A stretch of 64,000 nucleotides of DNA from Hybos culiciformis (lineage: Eukaryota; Arthropoda; Insecta; Diptera; Hybotidae). How positions within the stretch are numbered: position 1 is the stretch's first letter; every line of letters starts with the position of its first letter. The notes under the pieces are model-generated. The model saw nothing but the letters and a program-made list of their open reading frames with translations. It did no database searches and was not told the DNA's origin. Location of the stretch: positions 89,923,213 to 89,987,212 of the forward strand of contig OZ023274.1 in NCBI GenBank assembly GCA_964007475.1. Direction: 5' to 3'. A program made the position numbers and the translations under genes. Positions 10,790-22,830 of this stretch are shown piece after piece.

Positions 10790-13700
10790 AAATCAGATAA
10801 TCATTATTGAAATTGATTAACAAAAATACTCTCATTTTCGATAAATCTATCTTAACACTTTCCTCAAAACAAAATAAACGTAAAATTCAAAAAAAAAACC
10901 TCCGCTTTTCTTACTTTTTATTATTTATTTATACAGAGTTTAATAATTTACATAAAATAATTTATTCATTTAATTAGAATATTTAATTATCTTCAAGTTT
11001 GAAAATTATTTCGAAGTATAAATTTATGATTTTCTTTTTTAACATAATTTCGAGTCCCATAACATTAGATATAATTGACAAAAACAAAAAAAAATTATTT
11101 AAGTAAATTTATCCATTAATTTTCTTTTTATAGTGCAGTTTATATTTCATTTTCACACCATATTGCGGTATTCAGTTAGAGAATTTTTATTTATTATACT
11201 TACATATATCATGTATTATATGTATATATTTATTTTATATTATTATTAGCTCTTAAAATTATGATAAATGTTAATAATGTTTGTTAAAAAAAAAAAAAAC
11301 ATTTTTTTTTCTTTAACTTTTCTATAAAGGAAAATCAAAAAAAAAGTATACATGTATAAAGTTATTAGATAAAAATTATTCCAGCCACTTATATACATAT
11401 ATTGTATATATGTGTATTTTGGAACCATTTTATATATAAAATATATTAAAAATAGGGAGCATGATGAAATGTGATATCATATTTGATGGTGGTGCGCTAT
11501 TAAGTAATTGTCACAAGTAATTTATGAATATATTATATATATACTTTCCTACATAATATGTGTTTGTTTCTGTATATTATTTCAAAACGGAGGAAAACTT
11601 TTTTTTTTTTTAGGAAAATATATCATTCAAAAAGAGTATTAAAGCGTAAAATGTCATATGTTACAACTTTGTTTATTTTTGTTTTTTTGTTTTTAATAAA
11701 CTTTGAAAATAATGTATACAATATTATGTATTTATTTTTTATTACTTTAAGAAAGCATGCATTTCTTGTATAAAATGTATTTTCATTATAAAAGCTTTAG
11801 GTTGGTTTTTTAGATTTAATTAAATTTAATATCTGTTCACACTATTAAGGAAACTTTCTTTTTTTTTAATTAAATTAAATTAATCATAATTAATTAACAA
11901 TAAGTCAACTTAAAATTAACTAAAGTTTTATAAATTCGAGAATATCATCTACCCATATATTTTTCAATATTATTTCTTATGTATACAGTTTTACTTACAC
12001 TTTATATAAACGTAATAAAAGTTTTGATAGTATTGTTTGGAAAATTTTTATTATTATTCAAGAAAATATATTCACAATATTAGTTGGCTATTTTAGAAAT
12101 AAATATATTGATATATGTTATTTATTACTAGTTATTGAGTATGTAATCTATAAAAAATGTAATTTTCTCAAAACTATAGAAAGAATTTTCCGATTTGGCT
12201 AAAATTCGAACTTGACTTGACTACATTTCTCTGTTAAAATTCGTGAATTTCTGTTGTGTTTGAAAATCAGTTAGAAGTATTAAAGGCAGACAGAGAATCA
12301 GAAATCGATTTCATTATATATTAAAAAGATTGGCTAATATCGCACATAACCTTCTTGATACATTTTCAAGTCCTACAGGATTTCATCAATATGTTTGGTA
12401 TAAACAACAACAAAAATTATTAATACAATATTCTGATAATATTTCTGACGACGAAAGAAAAAATCTTTTAATAAATATAAAACCAAATAATCTATTTTTA
12501 TTCATCATCAATATCAGCTTTTAGAAGATTATTGTGTTAAATTAAAAAAAGTATATAAAGTAGAAAATTACACACGGAGCAAAAAACTAAAAAAAAAAAA
12601 ATTTAATAAAATTTCTAAAAGAATTTTCAGTTTATTAAACACTTGACTTTATCCATTCAATTCATAACGATGCTGTTATAAATTTAATCTATAGTGTAGT
12701 TTGATAGAATTAATTGAACAAAGTGAAATCGATTAGCTTCTTTTCTCTATAAAAAAAAAATATATGTTTTTCTGAATATTATGTATAGTTACAATCAAGG
12801 CAAATCAATTTAGAAATTTTTCATCAAGTTTGATTGCTTGCAGTAGAATATTTTTAATTAAAAAATTTGTAATTTTACTCAGTTTAGTTTTTACTTAAAT
12901 TAGTTACCTACTTTTTAAATTCAAATTCAGTCCGAAAAATAATTTCAAATTATGTAAATTTTAGATAAAGATTTTCTTGTTGTCAAAAAATCGGTTCAAA
13001 TTGTTACAAAATATACTCAAAGAATTATCATTCTCTATCATAATTTTATTCAGAAATCTAAATTCATATTAAAGTTACATTAAATTTAAAAGAAAAAATA
13101 TTTATTAAATCCACTTTTTTTTCTCTGAAAAAGTTGGTATTTAAATCTTTAAATATGTATATACAAAAATATTGTATACTACAGAAAATACAATACATAC
13201 ATATATATGTAAGAAAGAACATAGTAAATATTATTTTAATATATAAATTTTAATTATCTTAATAAGTTTTTCATTCATAGAATTTTGTCTTTAAAAGAAA
13301 AATTTATTACACAAAATAATTACCATTTTTTTTCACAAACTTTTACATTTTAATATGAAGATTTTTAAGTCATTTGAGATAAGTAAAATGAAATAATTTA
13401 AAGAAAACAAGCTTTTGTTAAAGAACACATAATTTTATACACATAAGGAAAGTTTGTCAAGAATCAAAAACCGCATTAATTTGAAAGCGGATGAAAAATT
13501 TTAAAAAAAATATGCAGACATATACTTACATTCTACATTTCTTTAAACCTAGTCACTTTACAATCCGGGTAGTTCATAGGTACATACTATAAGTCAAATA
13601 AACTTCTAATAACAATATTGAGTATAAAATAAAGATACTATGTTAAGCAATATCGGTATAAGTGTCGTCGTGTGGAGAAAGAATAATTTAATATTCCAAT

Positions 13701-16650
13701 TTTTAACGCATAAAAATAACAAATTTTAATAGAAGATAAACCTTTTTGACACAATTATTTTATTTATTCAATTTTTTAAAGAATATATGTTTTCATTGTT
13801 AGAATAATTAAATATATGGGATAAACTAAAATATTCAAAATAAGAAGTGGCAAATAAAATATATTATTTTTAGAAGAATCGTATTTTTAAGGTTTACACT
13901 TTTATCTCAACATCTGTATCACAGTTTTTTATGCGATCTTATGTAGATTTAAATATCAGATAGACAAAAATATCTAAATTTTGTTCACATAAGATTTTCC
14001 ATTTATATAATTCAGTCCTATGCAGGTTTTATACAAATATTTAAAATTTATAACATTATATTATAATTATTAAAAATAAAAAAAGACATGGGTTAATGAA
14101 GCCCCTACTAAAGCCCATAATTAAATGAATTAAAACTTGACTGAAATTTCAAACAATAGTCAAATATAGTTAATAAGTAAACAAATACCTATAGTACAGG
14201 ATTCCAAAAAATTATGTATCTTTTTTATGTTATCTTATGTTTACTATATAGGTTTCCTTAAAAGGAAATTATAATTCTGATGAAATTATTAAGAAAAAAA
14301 AAAAATAAATATTTATAAAAAAAATATTTATTTTTTGGGATTAAGTAAAATTTTCTTATAAAGTGTATGTAGTTTTTAAAATTAAATATACATTTATCTA
14401 GCAATAAGAAAAATATATAAACCATATGTAATAATTTCTCTCTTCAAAAGCTTCCGTTTCTAACTAAATTTAACTAAATTTTATAAAACGTGATTTTTGT
14501 AATATTCAAAATATGTAAATATTGCATGTACATACTAACATATAATGGCTTGTATATATGTTGTACATAATTTTACATACATTCATATGAATATTTACAT
14601 AAGGAAGTAAAATAAAATTATGTTCTTGTTTTTTAAACATTTATAATAAATTTACAAATTTATACAAGTATACATACATAACCCAAACAACCGCATATAT
14701 GACTTATATATGATTTAAAAAAAAAAAACCACGAAATTTTGATGAAATCAAAAAACCTCATAATAATGTTACAGTGAAATGTAAATCTTTGTTATATGTT
14801 TAATACATAATGTGATACATATGTATGAAAGTTTACAATGTATGTCTGTTACATAAAAAATTGATAAAATATTTTCCCAACCACTTTGGAGATTATTAAG
14901 GTATAATTACAGCATAAATATTATGCTGTAGTAAAGTAACCAAACAACAAGAACAACAGAAAAAACATAATTTTGAAATCAACCAAACCGCTAAAGATCT
15001 TTTTACGGTTAGATAAACAAAAAAAAAAAAGAAAATTTTTTAAAGCTTTATTGAATCTACAGGGAATGATTATTTTATCAAAAAATATATTGCTGTATAG
15101 ATTCACATAAATTTTTATTTTGTTTTTTTTTTTTTTTGCAATTCTATCCTACATAGTATATATATTTTTTTTTTTTAGAAAACAGAAGAAATAAGATACA
15201 TGAGAGACAAAATAAAGAAAAAAAAAAAAAATTAAAAGCTCTCAAATTTCGCCACATTTTATATTGAGGATTTTCATGTATTTTCTTTTCACAGATATAA
15301 GATTGTGAAAAATCATGATTTGTTACCTCAGCAGGGTATATAACATAACTATTAAAAAAGTTATAAAGTTGTAATAACACTGTAATACGCAGACCTACGA
15401 CTATAAATGACCTACCACTATAAATCTATATAAATAATATAATGTTTTTTAATGTTGCAAAAGACACTGTCGAGAAAAGCCATTTTACTAATACATGTAC
15501 AACATCTAGTATCTACAAAAAAAATATAATTTTGCCGGGTTTTTTACTAGTTATTATTAAAAAAAATTCTGTATGGTTTTCTTATCTTTATACAAGAAAG
15601 AGCCCATACGACGACAAATTCTAATGGGCAAATCAGAAGAAAACAAGCTAACACCCTTTTTTCTTATACACATAAAATATATAAGAAAAAAATATACTTT
15701 AATAAAATCAAAATACTGTTGAGCTTTAAAATAAAATATATAGTTATGCGTACATTAAACCTACAACTGGATAGAAAGAAAAATTGTAAAAAAAAATATA
15801 TATGTTATCCAAAATTCATCCAATTTATATATCAAATATATAACACTTATCATGAATTTCCAAGTAGTAATAATTCTCAATTTCCATCTGATTGACCCCA
15901 AAGAATTAATTTGAAAATTTATCTAACGTTAACAAAAAAAAAAAAAAAACTAATTCTCTAATATTTTTGTTCGTTTTATACACTTGACCAAATCCATAAA
16001 TTTTGATTGAAGTTTAATTACACAAAAAATAAAAGAAAAACAGCATGAAAGACTTTAAAGAATACAAAAAAAAGAAGAAATTATCGTTTCATTGATTTTA
16101 TATGTAACATTGTGAATCCAGGTGCACACGAGGTGCTACGTGGACATTATATTGTTAGCAACATTATTACATTCAAATTTTTGAAAATATTTCAAATTAA
16201 TTAAAACAGCATGATCTTATTGCATTTTAAACAAATTCAAAAAAAAAACTAACAATAATCCATAATAAATTTCAGTTTAAGGAATTTTCTATTTTTATGG
16301 TTATTATTATTAAAACTTGATAATGAAAATATTTATGATTTATTGTTTTTAGCTCAGCTTGGGTAGTTTTCTATTTATGGATGTTGGTCATTTATTTAAA
16401 ATTTATTATTTTGTAATAATCGTATAAAAAGTTTTTTAATAACAAATCCAATCTATTTAATTATATACGATATATGGTATCTTCGTCAAATTCGAATACT
16501 CATATTATGAATATGAATTCTTCAGTCATTGACAACAAAAATTCAGCAATTTCGTTTCTTTATCCGGATAAAAGCCTTTTTGAAGCAAATCTGACGGATT
16601 GTCACATAAAAATAATTTTCTCAAAAATTATCTGTCTTATAGCTTTATAG
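10790..16650. other. AT-rich DNA, no gene seen
   Basis: Nearly six kilobases of AT-rich sequence without a recognisable gene. The frames at 11246-11428 (minus), 11558-11773 (plus), 12330-12524 (plus), 14921-15106 (minus), 15144-15380 (minus) and 15442-15624 (plus) are short and mostly low complexity. Slightly GC-richer patches near 13560-13670 and 16115-16140 show no motif. Confidence 0.55.
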
Positions 16651-16829
16651 TTTGGTTAAACTCGACGTGACGCACGCGACGGACGCGACGCAAATGACGT
16701 AAGAAATATTAAATCTATGAAAATATATGGACGCGAACATTCTCGACGTTAACGACGTTAATGACGGTAACGTAAATTTATATGGTCATTAACGTTTGCG
16801 TCGCGTACGTTGCGTCGAGTTTGCCCAGG
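16651..16829. mobile_element. Short CpG-rich inverted-repeat MITE
   Basis: About 180 bp with a composition unlike its surroundings. The left end reads TTTGGTTAAACTCGACG and the right end, on the minus strand, CCTGGGCAAACTCGACG. Both then continue with repeated ACG/GACG steps (ACGCGACG, GACGCAAA). CpG is plentiful although the region is AT-rich. The interior repeats GACGTTAA-type words. No target duplication is obvious, so the ends are approximate. The superfamily is not recognised. Confidence 0.75.
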
Positions 16830-17183
16830 CGGTTAATAATTGTCTGACAAAATGTTTACCTATTTTCAAAAAAAACATTAAACATAATTTTCAATAATAA
16901 TAAGTTATATTTACTTCAATCATATTCCAAAGTTTTTCAAATAGTTTTAATAAATTTTTAAATAATTTTATAAAATAATAATTGAGACGTGCTTTTATTA
17001 TAAACATTGCTTTAAGTGGAATGAATATTAGTGAATATTTTTTGTTGATAAAAAAAAACCCAATCATGAAAATTTCGCAGTTCATTTGCCTGAAATAATC
17101 CACTAATTTCCACTAAGGTTTAACAGGCTAAAATACCAAATTCATTTTTATATTAAACAACATTACAGAAAAAATCTCGCACA

Positions 17184-17223
17184 CCATGAAGTTTCACTTC
17201 TTCAGTGTGTCCTGTGACTCACA
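17184..17223 (-). repeat. 40-bp block shared with 41391-41430 (inverted)
   Basis: Read on the minus strand, this block matches 41391-41430 at about 37 of 40 positions. The core GAAGAAGTGAAACTTCATGG is identical in both. The palindrome-like 13-mer GAAGTGAAACTTC occurs a third time, reversed, at 42607-42619. In this AT-rich window such a long non-AT match cannot be chance, so it marks an interspersed element. Here only the block itself is recognised. Confidence 0.8.
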
Positions 17224-17248
17224 CATGTTTTTCTTTTCTTCTATAATA

Positions 17249-17659
17249 CCTTGTTCGCATTATAATTTAAATTCCCTTTATATTCTGGAAAACAAATTGC
17301 CGTTCGCATTACAAAATTTGATGAGAACTGGAATTTGATGATGTAAAAAAAAAAATGAGAAAGAGAAAAAGTTTTTGTTGTTGAAAATTTTGACTTTTTA
17401 TCTCGCTTTTTATCAATTTTTTTTGTTTTTTTTTTCATTTTGACTCGAATTTGACAAGAAAATTGTTGCCAACTATAACAAAATTTCAAAAAATGAGTGA
17501 AAATAACTATAAATGTAGAATTCTAACCCTGACAAACTAGAATATGAAAGTGGAATATACATATTCCGGAATATTTCTTTATATGAAAAATCCAGTTCAT
17601 ATTCCTGAAAAATTCCGGATAACAGCATATTCCACTAATATTCTCCTAATGCGAACACC
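17249..17659. mobile_element. Probable MITE with TTCGCATTA termini
   Basis: The left end CCTTGTTCGCATTA and the right end, on the minus strand, GGTGTTCGCATTA match at the terminal 13-14 bases. A third TTCGCATTA lies just inside the left end at about 17284. The interior is T-rich with repeated ATATTCCGG/CCGGAATAT-like words near 17555-17625. No clear target duplication is visible, so the boundaries could shift by a few bases. The minus-strand frame at 17241-17489 runs across the terminus and is K-rich low complexity. Confidence 0.6.
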
Positions 17660-18298
17660 ATATAACCATACTATAAGTATTTATATTGCCAAATAAAAAT
17701 AATTTATAGTAAAATATTATAAATTATAGTAGAAATTAAAAAAAAAAACAAAAAATTCCAGTTAATAAATTAAATACTTACTACATTAATAGCTCTCTCC
17801 AAACATTACTATATTAAAAATGTTAAAAAATAATAAAAATGTCTTGTAAAAAATAGCATTTAAAAAAGTTATAAAATAAAAAAAATAATTTATTTATTGT
17901 AAAACAAAAAAAAACACTGTATTTTATGAAATATAAATCTTTCATGAAACAAAACAAAATACATTTATAATATAATTATTCGGTTTTATAATTGAATTAA
18001 TTCAGGGAAATATTTTTTTAAACAAAAGAATATGTTCCAAGAACTATATGTTTTAATAAAAATTAATGCATTTTATTTTTCTTTCAACTAGAGGCGTATC
18101 GCCACACAACAATGTAGAGGCTATTAAAAAAAGTAAATTAATCAAATAAATTTGGTTTTTATGCAGCGTTTGGCCATACATTAATTACCTACAGCTATTT
18201 ATGTGGTATGCGCATAATATACATTGTTAGACTGGTTCCACAATTTCTTTTTTGCTTCGGTTCAGGATTTTGTTAGATGAGTTTCAAAAAAGCAATAC
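17660..18298. other. AT-rich DNA, no gene seen
   Basis: Mostly AT-rich. A moderately GC-richer piece at about 18090-18280 has no open frame or motif that I can recognise. It is the target of the MITE at 18299. Confidence 0.5.
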
Positions 18299-18582
18299 CA
18301 TTGAGTAATAATATTTATAAGAGGGACCGAATTCATACAAGTAAATTTTTTTCAAAAATTATGACAATATTTTGAATGTATTGAGTAAAATATTTTAACT
18401 CAAATGTGTTTATTCTTAATTTTATTATTTTTATTATTGTATTAAGAATAAACACATTTGAGTATGAAATTTTTATTCAATACATTGAAAATATTGTCAT
18501 CATATTTGAGTTATTTGAAAAAAAAAATACTGAAATTTACTTGTATGAATTCTGACCCTCTTATAAATATTATTACTCAATG
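18299..18582. mobile_element. Foldback MITE, copy 2
   Basis: This is the reverse-oriented relative of 1651-1933 and is very similar along its whole length: the same TAATAATATTTATAAGAGGG ends, GAATTCATACAAGTAAATTT blocks and CTCAAATGTGTTTATTCT centre. The ends here are the better preserved pair, CATTGAG and CTCAATG. GCAATAC flanks both sides (18292-18298 and 18583-18589), or GCAATACC if the next base is counted. It has no coding capacity. The transcribed palindrome could fold into a hairpin with arms of about 130 bases. Confidence 0.93.
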
Positions 18583-18589
18583 GCAATAC

Positions 18590-21500
18590 CTACACCTCGA
18601 TGTTTCAAAATTTTGATTTGACAGCGCAAGATGATGGTTTTATGTTGTTTTGCACTTTGAGACACCTAACATCACTTAATACACTATAATTTTTACATAT
18701 TTTTTATTTCACGAAATTTTGTTGTTTAGGTCTTGATGGCACCTTTCTTTTTGCCAAACTTTTCATAGCTCTGCAGTCTTTAAAATACTATGAAAATTAA
18801 CTTTTAAAGTTTTTTTCCATTTTTTTTTTCAACTTTTGTGTGCTTGATTCTGTATTTTTTAATCTAAAAACAAAAATTCAAATGAAAATTACACAGTTGT
18901 AGAAGATACAGAAATTAAAAAATTATAATAAATGCATAAAAAAAAAATTTTCTCTTTAATTGCAAACCACAGATTTAATAATAAAATTGTTTTTTTTACA
19001 AAAATATCTAAAGCAAACATGCTGCTAATACAATATTTTATTAATTTTGCATCAATAACCACGAATAATACTGAAATATATTTTTCAAATAAATATAAAT
19101 AATGATATTTTAGCATAATCTATTTTAATAATATTGGCGCTAATTTATGTGCGATATAACTTGAATAAAGGTCAATTTTGACGTCCTAACTACATAATTT
19201 TTTTTTTTTTTACCTCAGTATAATGAAATTACTGAAATAACAAAAAAAAAAAAATGTTAAGCAAAAAATCTACATCCATAGGTACAGGTATATATTTAGA
19301 CATCAATAAAAATTTATATAATTATAAATCATTGGTTAATTTGATTAATTAAGGACTTTGAGAAATTATATTTATAAGCCCCAAAGTACCTTTATTAAAT
19401 GAATCAACCAAATGGAATTAATTGATAGCCTCTCATTAAGATTGGCACTAAAAATAAAATATTAAAAATTCTTTGGGAACGAAAATAAAAAAAAAAATAT
19501 TAAGCATAAAAATTTTAATATCGAATAAACATAAGAAAAAATCATCAAAGTTTATTGGTGTGCAAAAAAAATAAAATTCAGCATTATTGCAATTTTTAAA
19601 TCAATCATTTTCATATAAGTATATAGGAACCACTTACAGGTATTAAATTTTTATACTAATATCAAATAATGGTACTTAAAGAAAACATAAATTATAACTT
19701 GGTTGTTATATTCCTTAATTTTACATTTACGGTTTATAGTTATTTCGGTGAAGTGATTAGATGCTCTTTGAACACTCAGTACATTATATGTCCCTATTTA
19801 AGTACTACTACTAGTTTTATGTTCCATTTTTATCTTGTTTAAATTAAAAAATGTCAAAGTAAGGATTTTAAGAATGCCAGACCACGCGTTTTATGTGTGA
19901 AATTGAAATGATTTCCTATTCAGTATTATAATGTTACTCTTTTCTCTCTATTTATTTATTTTTTATTTTACCATTATTTGACATAGAAAAGATTGCACGC
20001 TATAATTTACCTTAACTATAAATCAATCAAAGAAGATCCAAAGAAAAACCTGATCAATGCATATATTTTAGAATTTTTAATGTTCAAACAAGGAGGTTCG
20101 AAGTGTTCTGCTGCTCAGAAGAAATTATTTTATTTCCTACATAAAAGACACTCTATTCAAATTAATAATAATACAAAATACTTCAAGTCTGTCATAAATC
20201 AAGTCAAAATTAATTAAAAGTTTATCAAAATATTATTTTAAAAATATAATTAATCTTAAATAGATTTAAAGAAGCGCATTTGCTGCCCAAAAAAGGGATT
20301 ATAAAAATTATTTTTATAATTCTCTTCTTTTTTATTTCATATAAAAATTAAAATCCATTTCATGTAAATTAATATCAATAAATTATTTTTCTCTCGTTAT
20401 GCAAACCAAAAAAAAATTAATTTTTTACACATTTGATATTTTATTTTCATTCAATTTCTATCCAAATTTTTTTCAATACAAAAGTTTTCCTTTCACCTTA
20501 TGTGTTTGCGCAAATACTTAATATACATACATATATATATTTATATAAAATAACTCTCAAATATTGACTTATTAACTCGAGAATTTATATTTTTGTCACT
20601 TTACATACTAAACATAATCAATGACAAGAACAAGAAAATAAACTTAATGGCTGGCTTTTAAGAGATATATGTAAATCAATTTTTTATTCAATCAATATTT
20701 AATGAAATGTTCTTAATATTATAAAAAATGAAGAGTTATGTGTTTTATTGACTAAAAAGAAAAAAAAAAGAAGAAAAAAAAACTTATTCGGATTAGTTTA
20801 AGTTCCTTATATTATATTATGTTAATTTTTTTTGTACAAGCTAAAGTTTCAATTCCTAACAACACAAGTAAAGAGTATATACATTACGTTATATTCGTGT
20901 GCATATCAATTTTATATAAATATTTTATTAATAATAATGTTGCAGATAACTAGTTAAATAATGTAAAACAAGAAAATAGAATCTATGACTTAAATTATAA
21001 AGTTCTTCAATGTTTATTCTTTGAAAATAAACATCATGTGAACCGAATATAGGAAATTTGTGGATTATACATACACATAAAGTTTGACATGTACGAATAT
21101 GTTCAGTTAAAAAGTAAAAACTTTAAAAAGTTTATTGAATTTTATTTTTTCATTATAAAAATTAGATTATAAATAATGTAATCTGTATGTATTATATCTT
21201 TTGAATAATAAAAAAAAACTTCGATCTGTTTTAGTATACATGCATACTAACACAACCATTTCGCAATTTCTTTATATTCACTATAGTTACCACTTCTGAA
21301 TATTCATATAATACCTACACCCGATTCTAAATAAGCAAACGTAAAAATTGAAAGAAAAAAAATTTAATGCTCGCTATAGCATAGTGAAGTTTTGCTGAAA
21401 TCGTGTTTTCGAATTGCAATGGAGTCCTTAAGCATAACATTGTTTATGAAAAAGTATAGTTTTAAGTAAAACACATTTAAAGTTTTTTAAAAAATAAAAA

Positions 21501-21590
21501 TTTGTATAAGGTTTCATATAAATTTGAAATGCAATATTTTCATATTTATCACATAAAACATAACATAGGATCAAAATTTGCATGAATGGA
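18590..21590. other. AT-rich DNA, no gene seen
   Basis: Three kilobases without a recognisable gene. The plus frame at 19993-20217 has a somewhat more varied translation than most, but no domain and no coding-like base composition, so I do not call it. Near 21367 AATGCTCGCTAT occurs, with ATAGCGAGCATT in reverse at about 31484. That match is too short to define a family. Confidence 0.5.
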
Positions 21591-21914
21591 TACACACAAA
21601 AAAAAACTCAGTATTTCGAACCAAAAATGTAGATTAAAACAACAAATATTTTGTTAGTATAGCGCCAACAGAAATATTTGTTCTAAAGATAAATTATTTA
21701 TGTTAAAATCGCTTTCAAAATATTGTGTTAATGTAATAAAATATTTCGTTATGATAGAAAAAAACTTTTGTCAGATTAACGATTATTATAGTGTTAAATT
21801 TACGAATAATTTGTATCTTTATAAAAACAAAGTTTGTTATACCCCAAAACCAAAAACCTTTCAAATTCACCAGCAAAAACACCGCAAATGCAAAAAAAAA
21901 ATTTACTAGACTAA

Positions 21915-22290
21915 ATTTTTTTTTTATTTATTTAATTTTTTATTTATTTATTTTTATTTATTTATTTTTTTTTATTAATTTTTTTTTTTATTTTTTTTTC
22001 ATTTTTTTTTAATTTTTTTTATTTTTTTTATTTGTTTAATTTTTTTTTTCATTTTTTTTTCATTTTTTTTTCATTTTTTTTTCATTTTTTTTAATTTTTA
22101 TTTTTCTTTTTATTTTTTTTTTTTCATTTTTTTTTAATTATTTTTTATTATTATTTTTTTTTTTCAATTTTAATTTATTTTTTATTTTTTTTTTTTATTT
22201 TTTTTTATTTTATTTATTAATTTTTTTTATTTATTTATTTTTCTTATTTTTTTATTTATTTTTAAAATTTTTTTTATTTAATAATTTTTT
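21915..22290. repeat. Almost pure T tract with interspersed A (about 375 bp)
   Basis: The plus strand is nearly all T, broken by single A and occasional C residues, with ATTTTTTTTC-like units repeated. On the minus strand it is an A-rich tract that follows directly downstream of the tRNA-like sequence at 22291-22364, so it may be an expanded SINE tail. Replication slippage is the simplest explanation for its length. Confidence 0.85.
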
Positions 22291-22364
22291 CATGCCCGGT
22301 TGTAGATTCGAACCACGTCCTAAACATTGCAATCCACGAACTCTGCCACTGAGCTATGAACTAC
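22291..22364 (-). repeat. tRNA-like sequence, probable SINE head
   Basis: On the minus strand the sequence contains TAGCTCAGTGGCAGAG, a good RNA polymerase III A box and D arm, and GGTTCGAATCT, a good B box and T loop. The T stem pairs (GTGG with CTAC, one wobble). I cannot fold a proper anticodon arm or acceptor stem, so it is not a working tRNA gene. Its position directly before a long A-rich tract on the same strand fits a tRNA-derived SINE. Confidence 0.75.
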
Positions 22365-22830
22365 AATGTGTAAAATGGAAAATATAAGTTCGCACAGAAT
22401 ATATTTTGTACGTTAAAAAAATATTTTGTTTTACCAAAAAAAATTCTGTTAATATGATACAAGTATTTGTTACTTTAAGAGATTTCAAATAAATCATTTT
22501 GTTGTTATAATTAAAAATGTTGTTAAAAAAAACCAAATTCTAGTTTTGTTACAACAATGAAATTTTTTATCTAATCCACATAATATTGAAATTTTTTTTG
22601 TTAAAAGTCAAAACTTATTTATTGAATTAACGATCATATTTGTTAATTTTAGAAATTTTAATTTTTGTTAATACAAAGAAGGTTTCTTTAACGTTAACAA
22701 TTTCTATCCACTTAAAATAACAAATATTGTGTTCCTCTTACAAATTTTTTATTAAAATTAAAGATTGAATTTTGTTAAATGGCAACAGAAATATTTTTGT
22801 TAGAAATACTGAGTTTTTTTTTTGTGTGTA

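Larger units (their letters stand above)
21593..22828. mobile_element. TA-flanked inverted-repeat transposon with many TTGTTA subterminal motifs
   Basis: The ends are CACACA, a run of 9 or 10 A, then CTCAGTATTTC, inverted at the two sides (21593-21617 and 22804-22828). TA lies immediately outside each (21591-21592, 22829-22830), fitting a Tc1/mariner-like duplication. Both subterminal regions share AACAGAAATATTT followed by TTGTT. TTGTTA or TAACAA recurs many times across the right 400 bases and less densely on the left, a layout typical of transposase-binding arrays. No transposase frame is present. The middle contains a tRNA-like sequence and a T tract (listed separately), which may be a later SINE insertion. 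Confidence 0.85.

Noticed and set aside
230..13500. Possible relation between CCGC...GCGGATGA words near 218 and 13470
   Set aside because: The match is interrupted and short. It is compatible with coincidence and has no flanking similarity.
22291..22364. Functional tRNA gene
   Set aside because: A and B boxes are good, but the anticodon arm and acceptor stem do not pair, and the A-rich tail points to a SINE.
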